This document shows, piece after piece, positions 21,909-32,868 of a stretch of 64,000 nt of DNA. The notes under the pieces were generated by a model that saw nothing but the letters and a program-made list of their open reading frames with translations, searched no databases and was not told where the DNA came from. The position numbers and the translations under genes are program-made. The number at the start of each line of letters is the position of its first letter. Within the stretch, counting starts at the first letter, position 1. The stretch comes from Cristatella mucedo (lineage: Eukaryota; Bryozoa; Phylactolaemata; Cristatellidae): positions 186,001 through 250,000 of the forward strand of contig WPIO01000010.1 of the NCBI GenBank assembly GCA_009760855.2, given 5' to 3'.

Positions 21909-21930
21909 TTTTCTATATAATAATAAAAAA
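21909..21930 (-). promoter_or_regulatory. TATATAGAAA start-proximal element
   Basis: On the minus strand the bases just before the ATG at 21908 read TTATTATTATATAGAAAA. This is the clearest example of an element that also precedes the minus-strand starts at 11564, 14534, 16700 and 21377. The spacing to the ATG is only 1-10 bases, so transcripts would have very short leaders if it is a TATA-type core promoter. Confidence 0.45.
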
Positions 21931-21966
21931 ATCACATGCACATAGATTTAAAGATAAGGATTATTA

Positions 21967-22240
21967 ATCAATTTGCACAACTTGTTTTGTTTTTGGGGTA
22001 TTAGATTTTTTTTGCTTCTATAAGCATTTCCTTTATCTTGCTACGACTTTCCATTAGTTTATCACATGTGTCACATATATCTATAGGAATACTAATATAT
22101 GAACTATCAATATCTGGAATGGGTTTATCAAGTGAATGTTTAACTATCCTTTAATATTCTACTTTAAGCTTTAGAAGACATATTTTCATTGCCATTTCTC
22201 TAAATTGTTCGCAACTAAGAATTCTTGGGAAATCGATTTT
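21967..22240 (-). pseudogene. Small broken Polinton gene with CxxC
   Basis: Minus-strand reading from about 22240 gives FPRILSCEQFREMAMKICLL, a stop, then SYISIPIDICDTCDKLMESR and a lysine-rich end at about 21967. The CDTC pair may be half of a metal site. A TATATAGAAA element precedes it (22237-22252). No family is recognised. Confidence 0.4.
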
Positions 22241-22311
22241 CTATATATGAAAAGATAATTTTATTAACTTGAAATTATTATATCAACGATCTAAAAAAAT
22301 CATTGTATGGC

Positions 22312-22581
22312 TCAAGCGTAGTGATCTTCTATTTCACTACGAGGTACTTCTTGCTCTTCAACTTTCTTACCACATAGAAGTTCTTCCAAACCTACTTCTT
22401 CCTCTTCTGATTCAGTATCAATGTATGAAGACTCTTCAGATTAGTAAGATTCAGATTCTATTTTAGTTTCCATTTCTGGATCGTAATCAGGATCATCGAT
22501 TGAGTCTCCTGAATATTCGGATTCAAAATCAGAACTAGTAATTTCAATTTCTGAAATTTGGAAATCTACTTTGGGATCCAT
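22312..22581 (-). pseudogene. Acidic Polinton protein, one internal stop
   Basis: It starts at ATG 22581 with MDPKVDFQISEIEITSSDF and ends at 22312 (89 codons). Long acidic stretches (SIDDPDYDPEMET, DTESEEEEVGLEELL) dominate, as in some viral regulatory or scaffold proteins. One stop interrupts it at about 22443. No family is recognised. Confidence 0.45.
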
Positions 22582-22714
22582 CCTATAAGAGTAAAAATAA
22601 TTTTGTTAAAATATATTTAATTTCTCTATTGACAAGTATAGTTCTATTTCCTCTTGTATATCAACACGTTTTTGTCTATTTTCATTTTCTCTTTATTTTC
22701 AAATCTAATTTTCT

Positions 22715-24750
22715 TTACTGTATTGGTTTAGTATTTTCACTGTTCCTTTTGAAATCTATATCAATATTACATTTTTCACAATGACCACCACTCTCTTTTA
22801 TTCTATAGTATTCGTAAGAGTAACTATGAACTCCACAGTCTAACTAATATCGTTTTGAGTCAAATGCTGATAGTGCGTTTTTAGATTGTGCTATAGTATA
22901 CATTTGATGGTTTCTAGATTGAAATCTTGATTGATTGCAATAAACAACATATCCAGTTTTAAGACAAGCAACATAATCAGAATGTGTCGAACATTGTTTT
23001 ACTACATCTTTCTTTGTTCCTTTTGCTTTTTTAACTGCAGATTTTACTTCTATTCCTCTATTTTTATTGATAGCTATTTGCATCGAATACAGTTTCGGTC
23101 TTAAGAAAACACTCTCATCAAGTACAATTGATTTTTTAATCATAACACCTTTCTCGTCTTTCATGAAATCTTTTGTTTTTGGATCTACTGAATATTTTTC
23201 ACATATTTCATTTTTGAATTTACCTAGACTTCTCTTATTAGCAGGTATAATCTTTTCAGCTCCTCCTACTTTCCATATATCTTGATTCTTAGGATAACCA
23301 GACACATCTAGATAATCTAAATAATTTTCTAAATCTCTATAAACATTATCAGTATTCAATTGCATTACCAAAGAATCAGTGTCAGTATAAGAAAGTGTTA
23401 CTTTATCATTATAATAATCTTTTATTGCGTTATAATAAAAATCTTGCATTATTAGTTTTGAAATATCTAGAATTGTAAAACCTAAATCAATTGGTTTATA
23501 AAGACAGATCTCTGCTTCCGTTGTTTTAATTCCAAATAAATCTCGTTTAAGCAACCTTCTATCTTTAAGCTTTGCACTCATTACTCTTTTATCTGAAACT
23601 AGAACATCCTTATCATATATTAGATCAAACAGTTCAATGTTTACTCGTTCTCTAACATTTTCCATTGTCTTTCCAAAGAATGCATATTTTTTAGTTTATA
23701 ATACTCTTTTTCAAACTCATCCTTTGCAATTTTTCTTCTTTTAATCTTATTTACTATATATCCACTCAACCATCTACTCTGTGTAAAACTTATTACTCTA
23801 TGTATCTTCGTTAATACATATCCTCTTTCAATTGCAAGCTGTAGATTTCTATAACGGATAATCTATTTAACTTTTGTTTCTAGAACAACAATCAGTTTTT
23901 CCTCTTTACTTTCACAATCATCTTTTTTTTCCTTATAGTCTTTTTTGTAACGTTTTCTTTTGATAATCAGAGTATCCTTCAACGTCTACTTTTCTTCTAA
24001 TTGGTAGAATCGGATAATCAAAATAAATATGATGTAATTCATCAGGACAGTGCATATCTACTTCAAAAGCATAACCAGTTTTAGCATCTTCTTTTAATGA
24101 TAATATCTTTTTAGTTGTAAAGTTTTTTATTTGTTTACTATCTAAAAACTTGAAATAAGAAATTGGGAGTGGTTGTGTCATTGCTGCAGCATATAATGAA
24201 TTTGCATCAACATAAAGTAACCAACTCTTTTCTTTAGTACTATTATAATTAGAAGCCATCTCATTGTTTGCTTTATTATATCTACATGCTGTTTGTGTTA
24301 TTCCTCCCCTTATTGCGCCTTCAAAGAAGTCAAAATGTTCCAAGTTTGGTAATAAATCTAGTTTAACCTTTGAAAACCTCAAAACTGCAGACCAAGAAAA
24401 ACGCTGTGCTGTAAGGAAATTGGCAGGATCTAAACCATCGATTTTCTTTGACAAATGTCTAAAATGTTGAAATACACCTGCCAGTAGAAGGACATCCATA
24501 GTTAGATAAATATCGCTGTACTTTCCTAATGTATCTTCGGTGTTGGGGTCTATTTTCTTCATCAATTTACAAACTTTCTTAACACGATCATAACCCTTTT
24601 CATCTATGTTTGTATCATTTAATGTGTTATAAAAACTTTTAATTGGGGGTAGTGAATTTTCATCTAGTCTTGAAAATGAATCTATATAATCATAAGGCAA
24701 TATACCTTTTTCTTTTAATAGAGTATTAAATATATTTAATAGATAATTCA
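22715..24750 (-). pseudogene. Protein-primed family B DNA polymerase (Polinton POLB), 5-prime truncated and broken
   Basis: The right-most gene of the element. From 24750 the reading gives the segment before the third exonuclease motif, then the motif (YSDIYLTMDVLLLAG), polymerase motif A (WLLYVDANSLYAAAM) and a protein-primed-type insertion. After stops and frame changes between 23930 and 23665 that destroy the motif B region, motif C (LSYTDTDSLVMQ) and FLRPKLYSMQ follow. A stop at 22844 precedes about 40 more in-frame codons with a GGHCEKCN cysteine pair. The N-terminal half, with the first two exonuclease motifs, is absent because the sequence switches abruptly at 24750. This class replicates linear DNA from a terminal protein. 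Confidence 0.9.
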
Positions 24751-25197
24751 TTAGATAGCATCCGCTACCTGCCAGCCCGGTGAATACCGTATGATCCGTA
24801 GCTGAAAGACGGCCACACAGCGGCGTGGAATGCGAGATTGATTGACATCGGCGATAAGTAGCACTATCACAAAGCGGTCATGACACCTTTCCGGTGGAGA
24901 GAGACTTCGCCGAGCGTGATATCTTGTAATATACATCATAGGGGAGCCGCTTTTGAGCGCAGGCTTGCAGTCGTGGCAACTGGCAAAGATATAGAAGCGC
25001 TGCATTCCTCGGTCTTTCCGGATGATTGAGTAAACGCGTTGCTTCGAAGATCCAACGGAAACTCCAGAGAAGTCACCGAAGTCTGTATTCGAGAGGATTC
25101 TGCTCTGCAGTAGGTCGATCACTCCGCGACCAGTGGGTTCGCTGTAGCTAATCTGGATCGCTAGCGAAACCGAGCGAATTCGCCCTATGTATCGCAC
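24751..25197 (-). CDS. Hypothetical 148-residue open frame at the junction
   Basis: The frame runs from ATG 25197 to a stop made exactly at the Polinton junction. It contains GVIDLLQSRILSNTDFGDFS and a Cys/His-bearing segment RFYIFASCHDCKPALKSG with a later ERCHDRF, vaguely like a zinc-binding fold. No family is recognised. It may be an exon of a host gene or of an unrelated element cut by the same event, or chance. Confidence 0.25.
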   Translation of the reverse strand: MRYIGRIRSVSLAIQISYSEPTGRGVIDLLQSRILSNTDFGDFSGVSVGSSKQRVYSIIRKDRGMQRFYIFASCHDCKPALKSGSPMMYITRYHARRSLSPPERCHDRFVIVLLIADVNQSRIPRRCVAVFQLRIIRYSPGWQVADAI

Positions 25198-26564
25198 ACA
25201 CTGACGGTCGAAGTCGCACTATGTGTCGCACACCGACGAGCGGTGGCTGCGGCCGACCGTCGCACTCTCCGGCATCTCTCTGCAGCTTCGTCAGTCGGCA
25301 AAGCTCACTGCAGAGGAATTCGACTCTCGGATGCTGCGCGAGTCAACGCCGGAGCTACAGACAGCGAAACCAGGGCCGGAAACGAATGCTCGAGGCAGCT
25401 GTCTTGGCTCTACTAACCTATAGTACGGCAGTCCAACTCTAATACGGCGCTCCTAGAGTGTCGCGTCTTAGGAAAAAGCGAACTGGAACCGCTCATTGTT
25501 CAAGCCAAACCAGGCTCGTTTCTTTGCCGCCCACACGGTAGACATTCTCTTGCGACTGCAAGCGAATTTGCCTCTTCGTTCTCCGCTGCGTCGAGCCGGT
25601 CGGAATGACGATATGAATCTAGGGGTGAATCTACCCTCCAGCTGCAGAGGTCGCGGGGACGAAACGGTGAGGCAGCATGCGTTCTTCTCTTCCTACCCAC
25701 TCTACCCACATGCCCGCGGCATGAACGCGAAATGGTAGTCTCGCTGGCTGTTCAGCTGAGCTGGCCCGCGCTAATCTCACCTGCGGATTTAACGCCAGCG
25801 CTGCCATCTGCAGTCACTGCGTGCCAAATCTCAAGGAATCACGAGTGGGCACGTTCTTTTGAGTACAAATTGCATTTTGCCGTCAACCGCAGCTGCGTAA
25901 GATTGGCTTTTCCCTACACAAACGCAGCAAACCCTGACTTCAAATTAATGTTTGCGATTGAAAAACGATTATCAATCACAAATTCTGTCACGAAAGAAGC
26001 ATTCGAGTTTGGCGAGCATCACTGAGACAGCCGTTCACTGAACCTAGGAGCAAATGGCGGCATGCGGTGGCAATCACAGTGAGCTCGCTCCGTCTGATCG
26101 TGTACAATCGTTACCCGTGCTTTAGAACCCTTATGATTTCCACCAGAGATTCCAGTTGCGGCGACGCAATTTTCAAATGTCACTACGTCTGAGCGGTCCA
26201 CTCTTTCTTTTTACTTGTTGGCACTTTGCTCGTCATTTCTAGGTTTTCTCTTTGGATCTAGGTTTATAAAATGCATTTCTGTGGATTGCGGTAGTGGCAA
26301 CCGTCTTTTTAGAGTCCATTTTTAAGAGAACGCGCGAGTGCGATTGCAAGAAATTTTGTAAGTACATAATAGTGACCGCGTACTAAAATAATCATTCGAA
26401 TTTCAAACTATGCACCGCCTATTTTCGCTCGATTTTGATTAATTATAGAGAACTGCTGTAGATCGCTGCGGATTGTGGGAATTTGTCGAAAGCTAGGCAT
26501 TCGCATACATGACGTCAGGCCACAGTTACATCGCACATAAGGAATCACCTCTTTCCATTTCGCG
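24751..26564. other. GC-richer unassigned region right of the Polinton
   Basis: Composition changes abruptly from about 30 percent GC to about 50 percent at the left edge. Short near-duplicated phrases occur at about 25185-25240 (tatgtatcgcacac and tatgtgtcgcacac). No RNA gene, LINE or SINE copy is recognised before about 26565. Several open frames exist but none has a family signature. Confidence 0.5.
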
Positions 26565-27800
26565 AGTTTATAATAAAATAAGAGTTTTGCATAGAACTCT
26601 TAGATATCCCAACCTCTTTCTAGGCACTTTACATTTGCGCGTAAAGACGAAAGTCGATTAGTTACTTACAACGTAGCAGTGTCAGTCCGCATAACAACAC
26701 AAAGGCACTTTGCTTACTCAAGGTCGGTGCAAATGCATTGAGAAACAGATAAGTGTCTACTTTGTTAAATGGCACAGTTGGGGTTGTTATATTTTGGGAG
26801 CGTTCGAACTGAAGCTGCTGTCTCCGTAGGTTTTGAGGCTGGTCAGCCGCAAAGCTGTACGACTTCAATCAGTAAAGCGGTGGTACGATGAGTAGAGAAT
26901 GTGAATTGTCTCAATCGGTAGCATGGAGAAATATAAGGAAGGGACCCGAAAAAGAGTGACAGGACCATTAATTCGTTATGCTGCTTGATGAGGTCCATGT
27001 TGGTGAGAAGTGGCACGATGCGGCAGTTAGGACGCTCACGGCAGAATCACCATATACAAGCGCCTTGTTACACAAGTACAAAAAAATTCGACGGGAAAGT
27101 TACAACAGATTAGATAAGGTATCACCAATGGATTGAGCTACATGGCTGTGGTACAATTGTCTTCGCAGGCCTGAGTTTTTGCAATGGAACGCAGCTGAGA
27201 ATTGGCAGACTTGCCTGTTTAGCTGACGTAGTCATCTAGTGAAGGGCAACTTTGGAAATGGTTTCGTGCATACGCCAAAGGTGATATTTTGGCCGAGAAT
27301 TTTGAGGCTCGAGCTTTTAAACTTTTATAGAACGCTGGGTTTTCCTGTAATTAGTTATTTGGTTTTAGGTACATTCAGTTTTAGAAAATTTCCTGCCATC
27401 CAATTACGAATGTCAGCAATGCACGCTGCGACCAACTGCATAGCTAAAAAGCAGGGACGATGAAAGCACTAGTACGTCTATCCATGTGTCATTAGCGTAA
27501 AATGAAACCCTAGATTGTGTTTGGCGATGCATGAGTATGGAAAAGTATAAAGTGTGAAAATAAGTAGACAAAGCAGATCTTAGGAATACTGCATACTTTT
27601 TTAGTTCATCGGATGATTGTTGCCCGTTAAAATCTACGCTCTAAAAATCTGCTATCGTGACATGACCTAAATCATTGCAGTGTAGTACCTGTGATCCCCT
27701 GTTGATTTAGTAGACGCTGAAAAGTCTTGGTGATCAATAGTGTCAAACATTTACGAGAGATCTATTTCTGAACTGGCAGAGCGACTCTAACTAAGTCTGT
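26565..27800 (-). repeat. Degraded LINE copy, reverse
   Basis: It begins with a version of the LINE 3-prime end (agaactcttagatatcccaa, then ctaggcactttacatttgcg). It continues through the ORF2 C-terminal region (about 26940-27060, 27180-27460) into the reverse transcriptase region (about 27520-27780, with gtgatcaatagtgtcaaac). Many indels show that it is old. Part of 26700-26870 may be inserted sequence. Confidence 0.6.
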
Positions 27801-28026
27801 TTTCCTAATAAAATCGTAATACGCTCCCAACAGCAGACATTGTCTGAATTGAATAAGTTGACCACTTTAATTATATTTTGAAAAAAAAACTATTTGCAGT
27901 CAACCACTCACTGGAATTCATGAATTGTATTTAGTAGAAGACGAACTGGCTGTTTTGAATGGCTGCCAGTTCTGGTAAGAACTTACGATTTTTTAGCGTC
28001 GGTCCTAAGAATGACTTTAACTGCAC

Positions 28027-28028
<2 letters not shown>

Positions 28029-28093
<65 letters not shown>
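28029..28093 (+). repeat. (CT)n microsatellite, 65 bp
   Basis: An uninterrupted CT dinucleotide array with the pyrimidine strand on plus. Confidence 0.95.
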
Positions 28094-28095
<2 letters not shown>

Positions 28096-28267
28096 CATAG
28101 GTGCTGTTGTAACCACATTGAAGTGATAACTTGTGTAGCTCATATCTGGTTATTCTGTTTAAAGACTCTTATGGAATGCTAAACGATTGCAAGAAGGCAG
28201 GCGTATCGAAACGAAGTCTGGAGCAGCTGACCTGGAGCACTGATAGATGCCGCTTTTAGTTTTTTAG

Positions 28268-29585
28268 CTCGGTGCTAAAACTGATTAGCTTCATCGAAAG
28301 AGCTCAAAACAGAATTACTAAAAAAGCAAGCGTTAGCCGCCATATTCAATCAACTCTTTTCCGGCTCTCACGTTGCATGGGGACGCAAAATGTTGGGACC
28401 CAATCTGCACCGGCTATAAATATGCTATCGCGTAAATGTAGGTGCCTCTCAATCGAACCAGCAGCTGATTCATAGCCGCCACGTATTATTGGGCAAATGG
28501 TCTAGATCGATTTAGTTTATTAAAGAATGAACCGTCTTTAATTTGAATTCTCTCGCAGATAAATGTACGGCGTTAGGTATTCGCCCTAAACTAAATCGGG
28601 ATTCAGCGTGACTTATGACCGTGAAGTCGCCTTGTGGGAATACAGTTCTGTCGTGCTTAATGACCTACATCACAGGTGTTGGTGACTCATTTTGTCTTCT
28701 AATTATGACATTGACCCTTTCTAGCTTCTCAAGCTCATTCTCACATTTCTCTCCACTTGCAAGCGGTACTTTTTCATGGGAAAAATTCACAGGTAAAGTT
28801 GCTGCTTTTAGATGCAGCCCAGCAATTAAGCTAATGAAGTTACAAGGGTAGCAACTGGACCGAGGTATATTTAGAAAGTATAGCTGTTACATAATCCTCA
28901 AGTGTCATCTTGTGAGACGTGTTTGCTTAGGAGAGAGGTTGAAGTTGAGTGCAGAAATCGACTCCCTTCCGGGCTGAGGGGAATCTTGTTCTACAATAGA
29001 AAGACGAACCCGTTTCGTGACTATCTAATGGAGAACGAATTATTACTCCAAGACATCATGTGGTCTGCTCACTACGATACTGCTGTAGCACAGCTGAAGT
29101 CGCTCAACTGAAAAATAATACGACCGGTGGTTGCACGTGCCAGATAATCATGCTGCCCTGGTTTGTCGCAAGGATTTTGGTATTCACCTTTGACGACCGA
29201 GGTGGTGGGCTCAAGCTCTGCGGCATGCGTGTAGAGCCTAGATCGAGATTCAATTCTTCTACGGCACTCTGCTAGTAAACTATATTTTTAAAATTATAAT
29301 ATTTTTACTGTAAGAAATGTTTTTACCGCTCAAAAAGAACTCAATCTTTTCATATGCACTGTACATAGGTTGTAAAAGAAGTGTGTCAATGGCTTAGTGA
29401 TAAAATACGCAGCGTCGGAACGCACGTATTCTGATTACATCTCGTCATGTCAGGGGATGTCACGACGTCAATCTGGAGTAGCTACATGCATTGAAAGTTT
29501 TACATTACAGTATGCACAGTGAAAGCACCTGTCTCCAAAGAATTTAAGGTTGGCCTGACAGCGATACGACTCGAGTCAGAAGAGC
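28268..29585. repeat. Tandem duplication, copy 1
   Basis: It matches 29657-30974 over its full length at an offset of 1389 bp at both ends, with roughly four in five bases alike by eye. Shared landmarks are CTCGGTGCTAAAACTGA at the start, the SINE-like part, and CGACTCGAGTCAGAAGAGC at the end. A 71-bp spacer (29586-29656) separates the copies. Confidence 0.8.
29160..29285 (+). repeat. tRNA-derived SINE, type B (in duplication copy 1)
   Basis: A box-B-like segment in GACCGAGGTGGTGGGCTCAA is followed by GTAGAGCCTAGATCGAGATT and a tail like the LINE 3-prime end. A paralogous copy sits in the second duplication unit. Confidence 0.5.
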
Positions 29586-29656
29586 TTGTAATTCCCCTTT
29601 TCTGAGCTACCAAAAAAGGGTCTAGGCCACTTCAGCTGGCTATAAATCTTCTTTAC

Positions 29657-30974
29657 CTCGGTGCTAAAACTGAAAATGCGTCATCGAAAGAGCTCAAAAC
29701 AGAAGTACCAAGCGAGCTGGAGTTCGCCGCCATATTCAAACAACCCTTCTCCGGCTCTCACGTTGCGTGGGGACGCAAATTTATTGGACCCAATCTGCAG
29801 CTGCTATAAATATGCTATGGCGTTAATGTAGGTTTCTCCAAATCCAACCAACAGCTGATTCATAGCCCCCCGTGGATTATTGAACAAATGCTCTACACAG
29901 GTTTAGTTTATTGAAGAATGCACCACCGTTAATTTGTAATTTAATTTAACTCTTTCGCAGTTCAATAGATGGCGTTGGGAATTCATCCGCAACTAAATCG
30001 GTATTTAGCTTGACTTGTGACCGCGAAATCGTCATATGGGCACACAGTTCTGTCAGGCTTAATGACCTGCACAACGGGTGTTGCTGACTAATTGTTTCTT
30101 CTAATTATGACATCAGCACTTTCCAGCTTCTCGAGCTAATTCTCACATTTCTTTCCTCTTGCAAGTGGTACTTTGCTATGCAAAAAATGCACTGGTAAAA
30201 TTGCTGCTTTTAGATGCAGCCCAGCAATTAAGCTAGTGAAGTTACAAGGAGAGCAACTGGACCGAGGTATATTTGGAAAGTGTAGCTGGTACATTATCCT
30301 CAAGTGACATAATGTGAGACGTGTTTGCTTTGGAGAGAGGTCACAGTTGAGAGCTGAAATCGACTCCCTTCCGGGCTGAGTGAAATCTTGTTCTACAATA
30401 GAAAGGCGAACCCGTTTCGTGACTATCTAATGGAGAACGAATTATTACTCCAAGACATCATGTGGTCTGCTCACTACGATACTTCTGTAGCACCGCTGAA
30501 GCCGCTCCACTGAAAAATAAGAGGACCGGTGGTTGCACGTGCCAAATGGTCACGCCGACCTGGTTTGTCACAAGGATTTTGGTATCCACCTTTGACGACC
30601 GAGGTCATGGGCTCGAGCCCTGCGACATGCGTGTAGAGCCTGGAATAGAGATTCAATTGTTCTATGGTGCTCTATAAGTGAATTATTTTTTTAAATGATA
30701 ATGTTTTTACTTTAAGAACTTTTTTGAGCACTCTAAGAGAACTAAATCTATTCATAGACACTATACATAAGCTGTAAAGGAAGCATGTCAATAGCTTAGT
30801 GACAGAATACATAGCGTCATAACGCACGTGTTCTGATTACATCTCGTCATGTCAGAGGATGTCGCGACGTCAATCTGGAGTAGCTCCAGGTATTTTGAGT
30901 GTGCACAGTAAAAGCATCTGTCTCCAAAGAATTGAAGGTTGGCCTGACAGCGATACGACTCGAGTCAGAAGAGC
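29657..30974. repeat. Tandem duplication, copy 2
   Basis: Second unit of the 1389-bp tandem duplication. Unlike copy 1, it runs on at its right end into further LINE sequence (30975-31490), so the duplication probably arose with one breakpoint inside a LINE. Confidence 0.8.
30560..30690 (+). repeat. tRNA-derived SINE, type B (in duplication copy 2)
   Basis: It reads GAGGTCATGGGCTCGAGCCC (box-B-like), then GTAGAGCCTGGAATAGAGAT and CTATGGTGCTCTATAAGTGA. The last part resembles the LINE end, where agattgagttctctgagg is followed by gcgctttatcaagtg. Confidence 0.55.
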
Positions 30975-31490
30975 AAGTGGTACGATGTCTAATCTGATTG
31001 GGAGCTGGCTAGTGCAAGAGATAGGTGGAAAAAACAGTGAGTGACAAAACCTCGAAGTCGATGTTCTATCTGATGGGTAGCCAGTTTGCAGGTCGGCGCG
31101 AAGCTGTTCAATGTGGCAACTGCGATTTCCACTACAGACAAACCTAGATGCAAATTGTTGCACCAACTGTAAGCGTCTTTCTGTACCGGCTAGAAAACCT
31201 GCAAGTATCGACTTACAGAAGTCGCGACGGAATGATGCAGATCCAACGATCACAGTCGTCGTGGCATCCCTGCCTAACAACCCAAATTTTTTTAATGTTA
31301 CATAAATGAAAGTAGACCGACTAGACTGTGAAACTTATGTGGTCTCATTTTGGAGTGGTGCACCACGGCTACGTACAGATGCTACAGGAGATGTGGTGGC
31401 TGGATCATTGTTCGGGAAAGTGGTTAACATTTCTATGTAACACTAGGTTTGCCCATAACTAGTGAGATGGTTTTATTTTAACTCAAATCG
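30690..31490 (-). repeat. LINE copy, reverse
   Basis: Minus-strand match to the LINE 3-prime region and ORF2 C-terminus. Landmarks are ccaaagaattgaaggttggc, cgactcgagtcagaagagca, a version of the ggtagccagtgcaggtcggc segment, and the end near ggtttgcccataactagtga. Confidence 0.65.
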
Positions 31491-31639
31491 CCATTTAAGC
31501 GAGTCAGCTCTGCTTTGAGTGTATTAGCAAGCATTCTAAGGAATGCTGACGTAAATAAGAGTCTGCCTGTTAGTCCTGCTACATCCGCCAGCAGCCATTA
31601 AGACAATTCATTAAATAATCATTTTTGAGCGTCCATACC

Positions 31640-32615
31640 ATTATCTGGGTACAAGCACTACATTGTAGTGGTCCAAATCTAATCTAAAAAGTTCCGGAAC
31701 GTCTATCAACGGTCATCCGGCAAGACTTTAAAGCATGTATTACCCCAGGGATCTGTTCTAGATCGACTTATTTTCACAATTTATATTCTCTCTTGACCAG
31801 TTAGTAACTTCGCACAATCTAGGCTTCCTTTTATATTTAGATGACAAGCAGCCTTGCCACTACTTCGATTAATTCACACCTTCATGTGCACAGAAAATCT
31901 CTCTCTCTCTCTCTCTCACTCTCTCTCTCTCTCTGTCTCCCTCTCTTTATCTCTCTCTTTGTCTCCCTCTCTTTATCTCTCTCTCCCTTCCCTTTCTTTA
32001 TCGACTCCGCGACAACGTTTATTGCTGACACTCACATTAGGGTGGCAGCAAACTATCTCAAATTTAATGAGGATGATATCTAGTTAATTGGCATGGCCAT
32101 AATTGGTATCATTCAGAAAACTAGAAAGCTTAACTCTCACAGTGGGCTCGGCCAGCATAGCTCCAATAGCCTCTGAATGCCCAGCTCCAGAAAAACCTTT
32201 CACTGGATGACCACATCAGCTCCACACCCAAGTCTGCCTAATTTCAGTTTCGTCATTCTAAAAAAGTCCCGATAGATTAGGCATGGACTTCGCAGCATAA
32301 ATAGTCAGTTCATTGGTGACATCGTTCTTGACTTCTGTAGCCCCAAGTTTCTGGTTGTCTTACCTATGCAATACGAGGCTTACAGTTAGCACAAAACTCT
32401 TCAGCGATGCTTATCTAGTGTGAACGTCCCAGCTGTCCATCAAGTCGCATTATTCTACCACTCACCGACCTGGACTACCATCCCACCAAACAGGGTATTG
32501 ACTTCAAAGTCCCGTCACTCACTCGTAGGTCCCTCCGTTGTCTTGCTCCGGCTTACCAATATAAAATACTTCCGTGGCACAGGATTCCTACTGCAGGCCA
32601 GCTGCTCGGCTGACT
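31640..32615 (+). repeat. LINE copy, forward, with CT expansion
   Basis: Forward match from the reverse transcriptase B-C region (ggatctgttctagatcgac, cacaatctaggcttcc) to the C-terminal domain (about 32320-32600). A (CT)n tract interrupts it at about 31897-31990. Confidence 0.6.
31897..31990 (+). repeat. CT-rich microsatellite inside a LINE copy
   Basis: About 95 bp of interrupted (CT)n with TCTCTTTGTCTCCCTCTC repeats, inserted or expanded between reverse transcriptase codons. The pyrimidine strand is plus. Confidence 0.9.
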
Positions 32616-32625
32616 CATACGCTTA

Positions 32626-32868
32626 TAATAATAATAATAATTCACTTGATAAAGCGCCCTCAGAGAACTCAATCTCTTTATGGGCGCTTTACATTTGCTG
32701 CAAAGGAAACACGGTCGAATGATGAGTGGTATCGTGCCTGATAAACAACATGAATAACATGATTAGGGGTGACATGTACAGGGTCAACATGAAAGTGTGG
32801 TTAGTGACAGCATGCAACTGCGTCAGCACGTGTAAGTCCATAAAGGATGAATCCTAGGACCCACTAAT
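32626..32868 (-). repeat. LINE 3-prime end fragment, reverse
   Basis: An (AAT)n head, then cacttgataaagcgccctca and the 3-prime untranslated region up to ggacccacta. This is the commonest fragment type in the window, a strongly 5-prime-truncated copy. Confidence 0.85.

Larger units (their letters stand above)
8110..24750. mobile_element. Polinton/Maverick (endogenous adintovirus-like element), decayed and right-truncated
   Basis: This AT-rich block is set off from GC-richer flanks. It holds the Polinton hallmark set: a retroviral-type integrase near the left end, a protein-primed family B DNA polymerase at the right end, an adenain-type cysteine protease, a small protein resembling a core/minor virion component, and fibre-like genes. 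About 16.6 kb remain. Nearly every gene has stops or frameshifts. No terminal inverted repeat or target duplication could be identified: the left limit is a guess from composition, and the right limit is an abrupt junction inside the polymerase. Packaging ATPase and an intact major capsid gene were not recognised. Polintons move through capsid-forming and integrase steps, but this copy cannot do so by itself. Confidence 0.85.
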
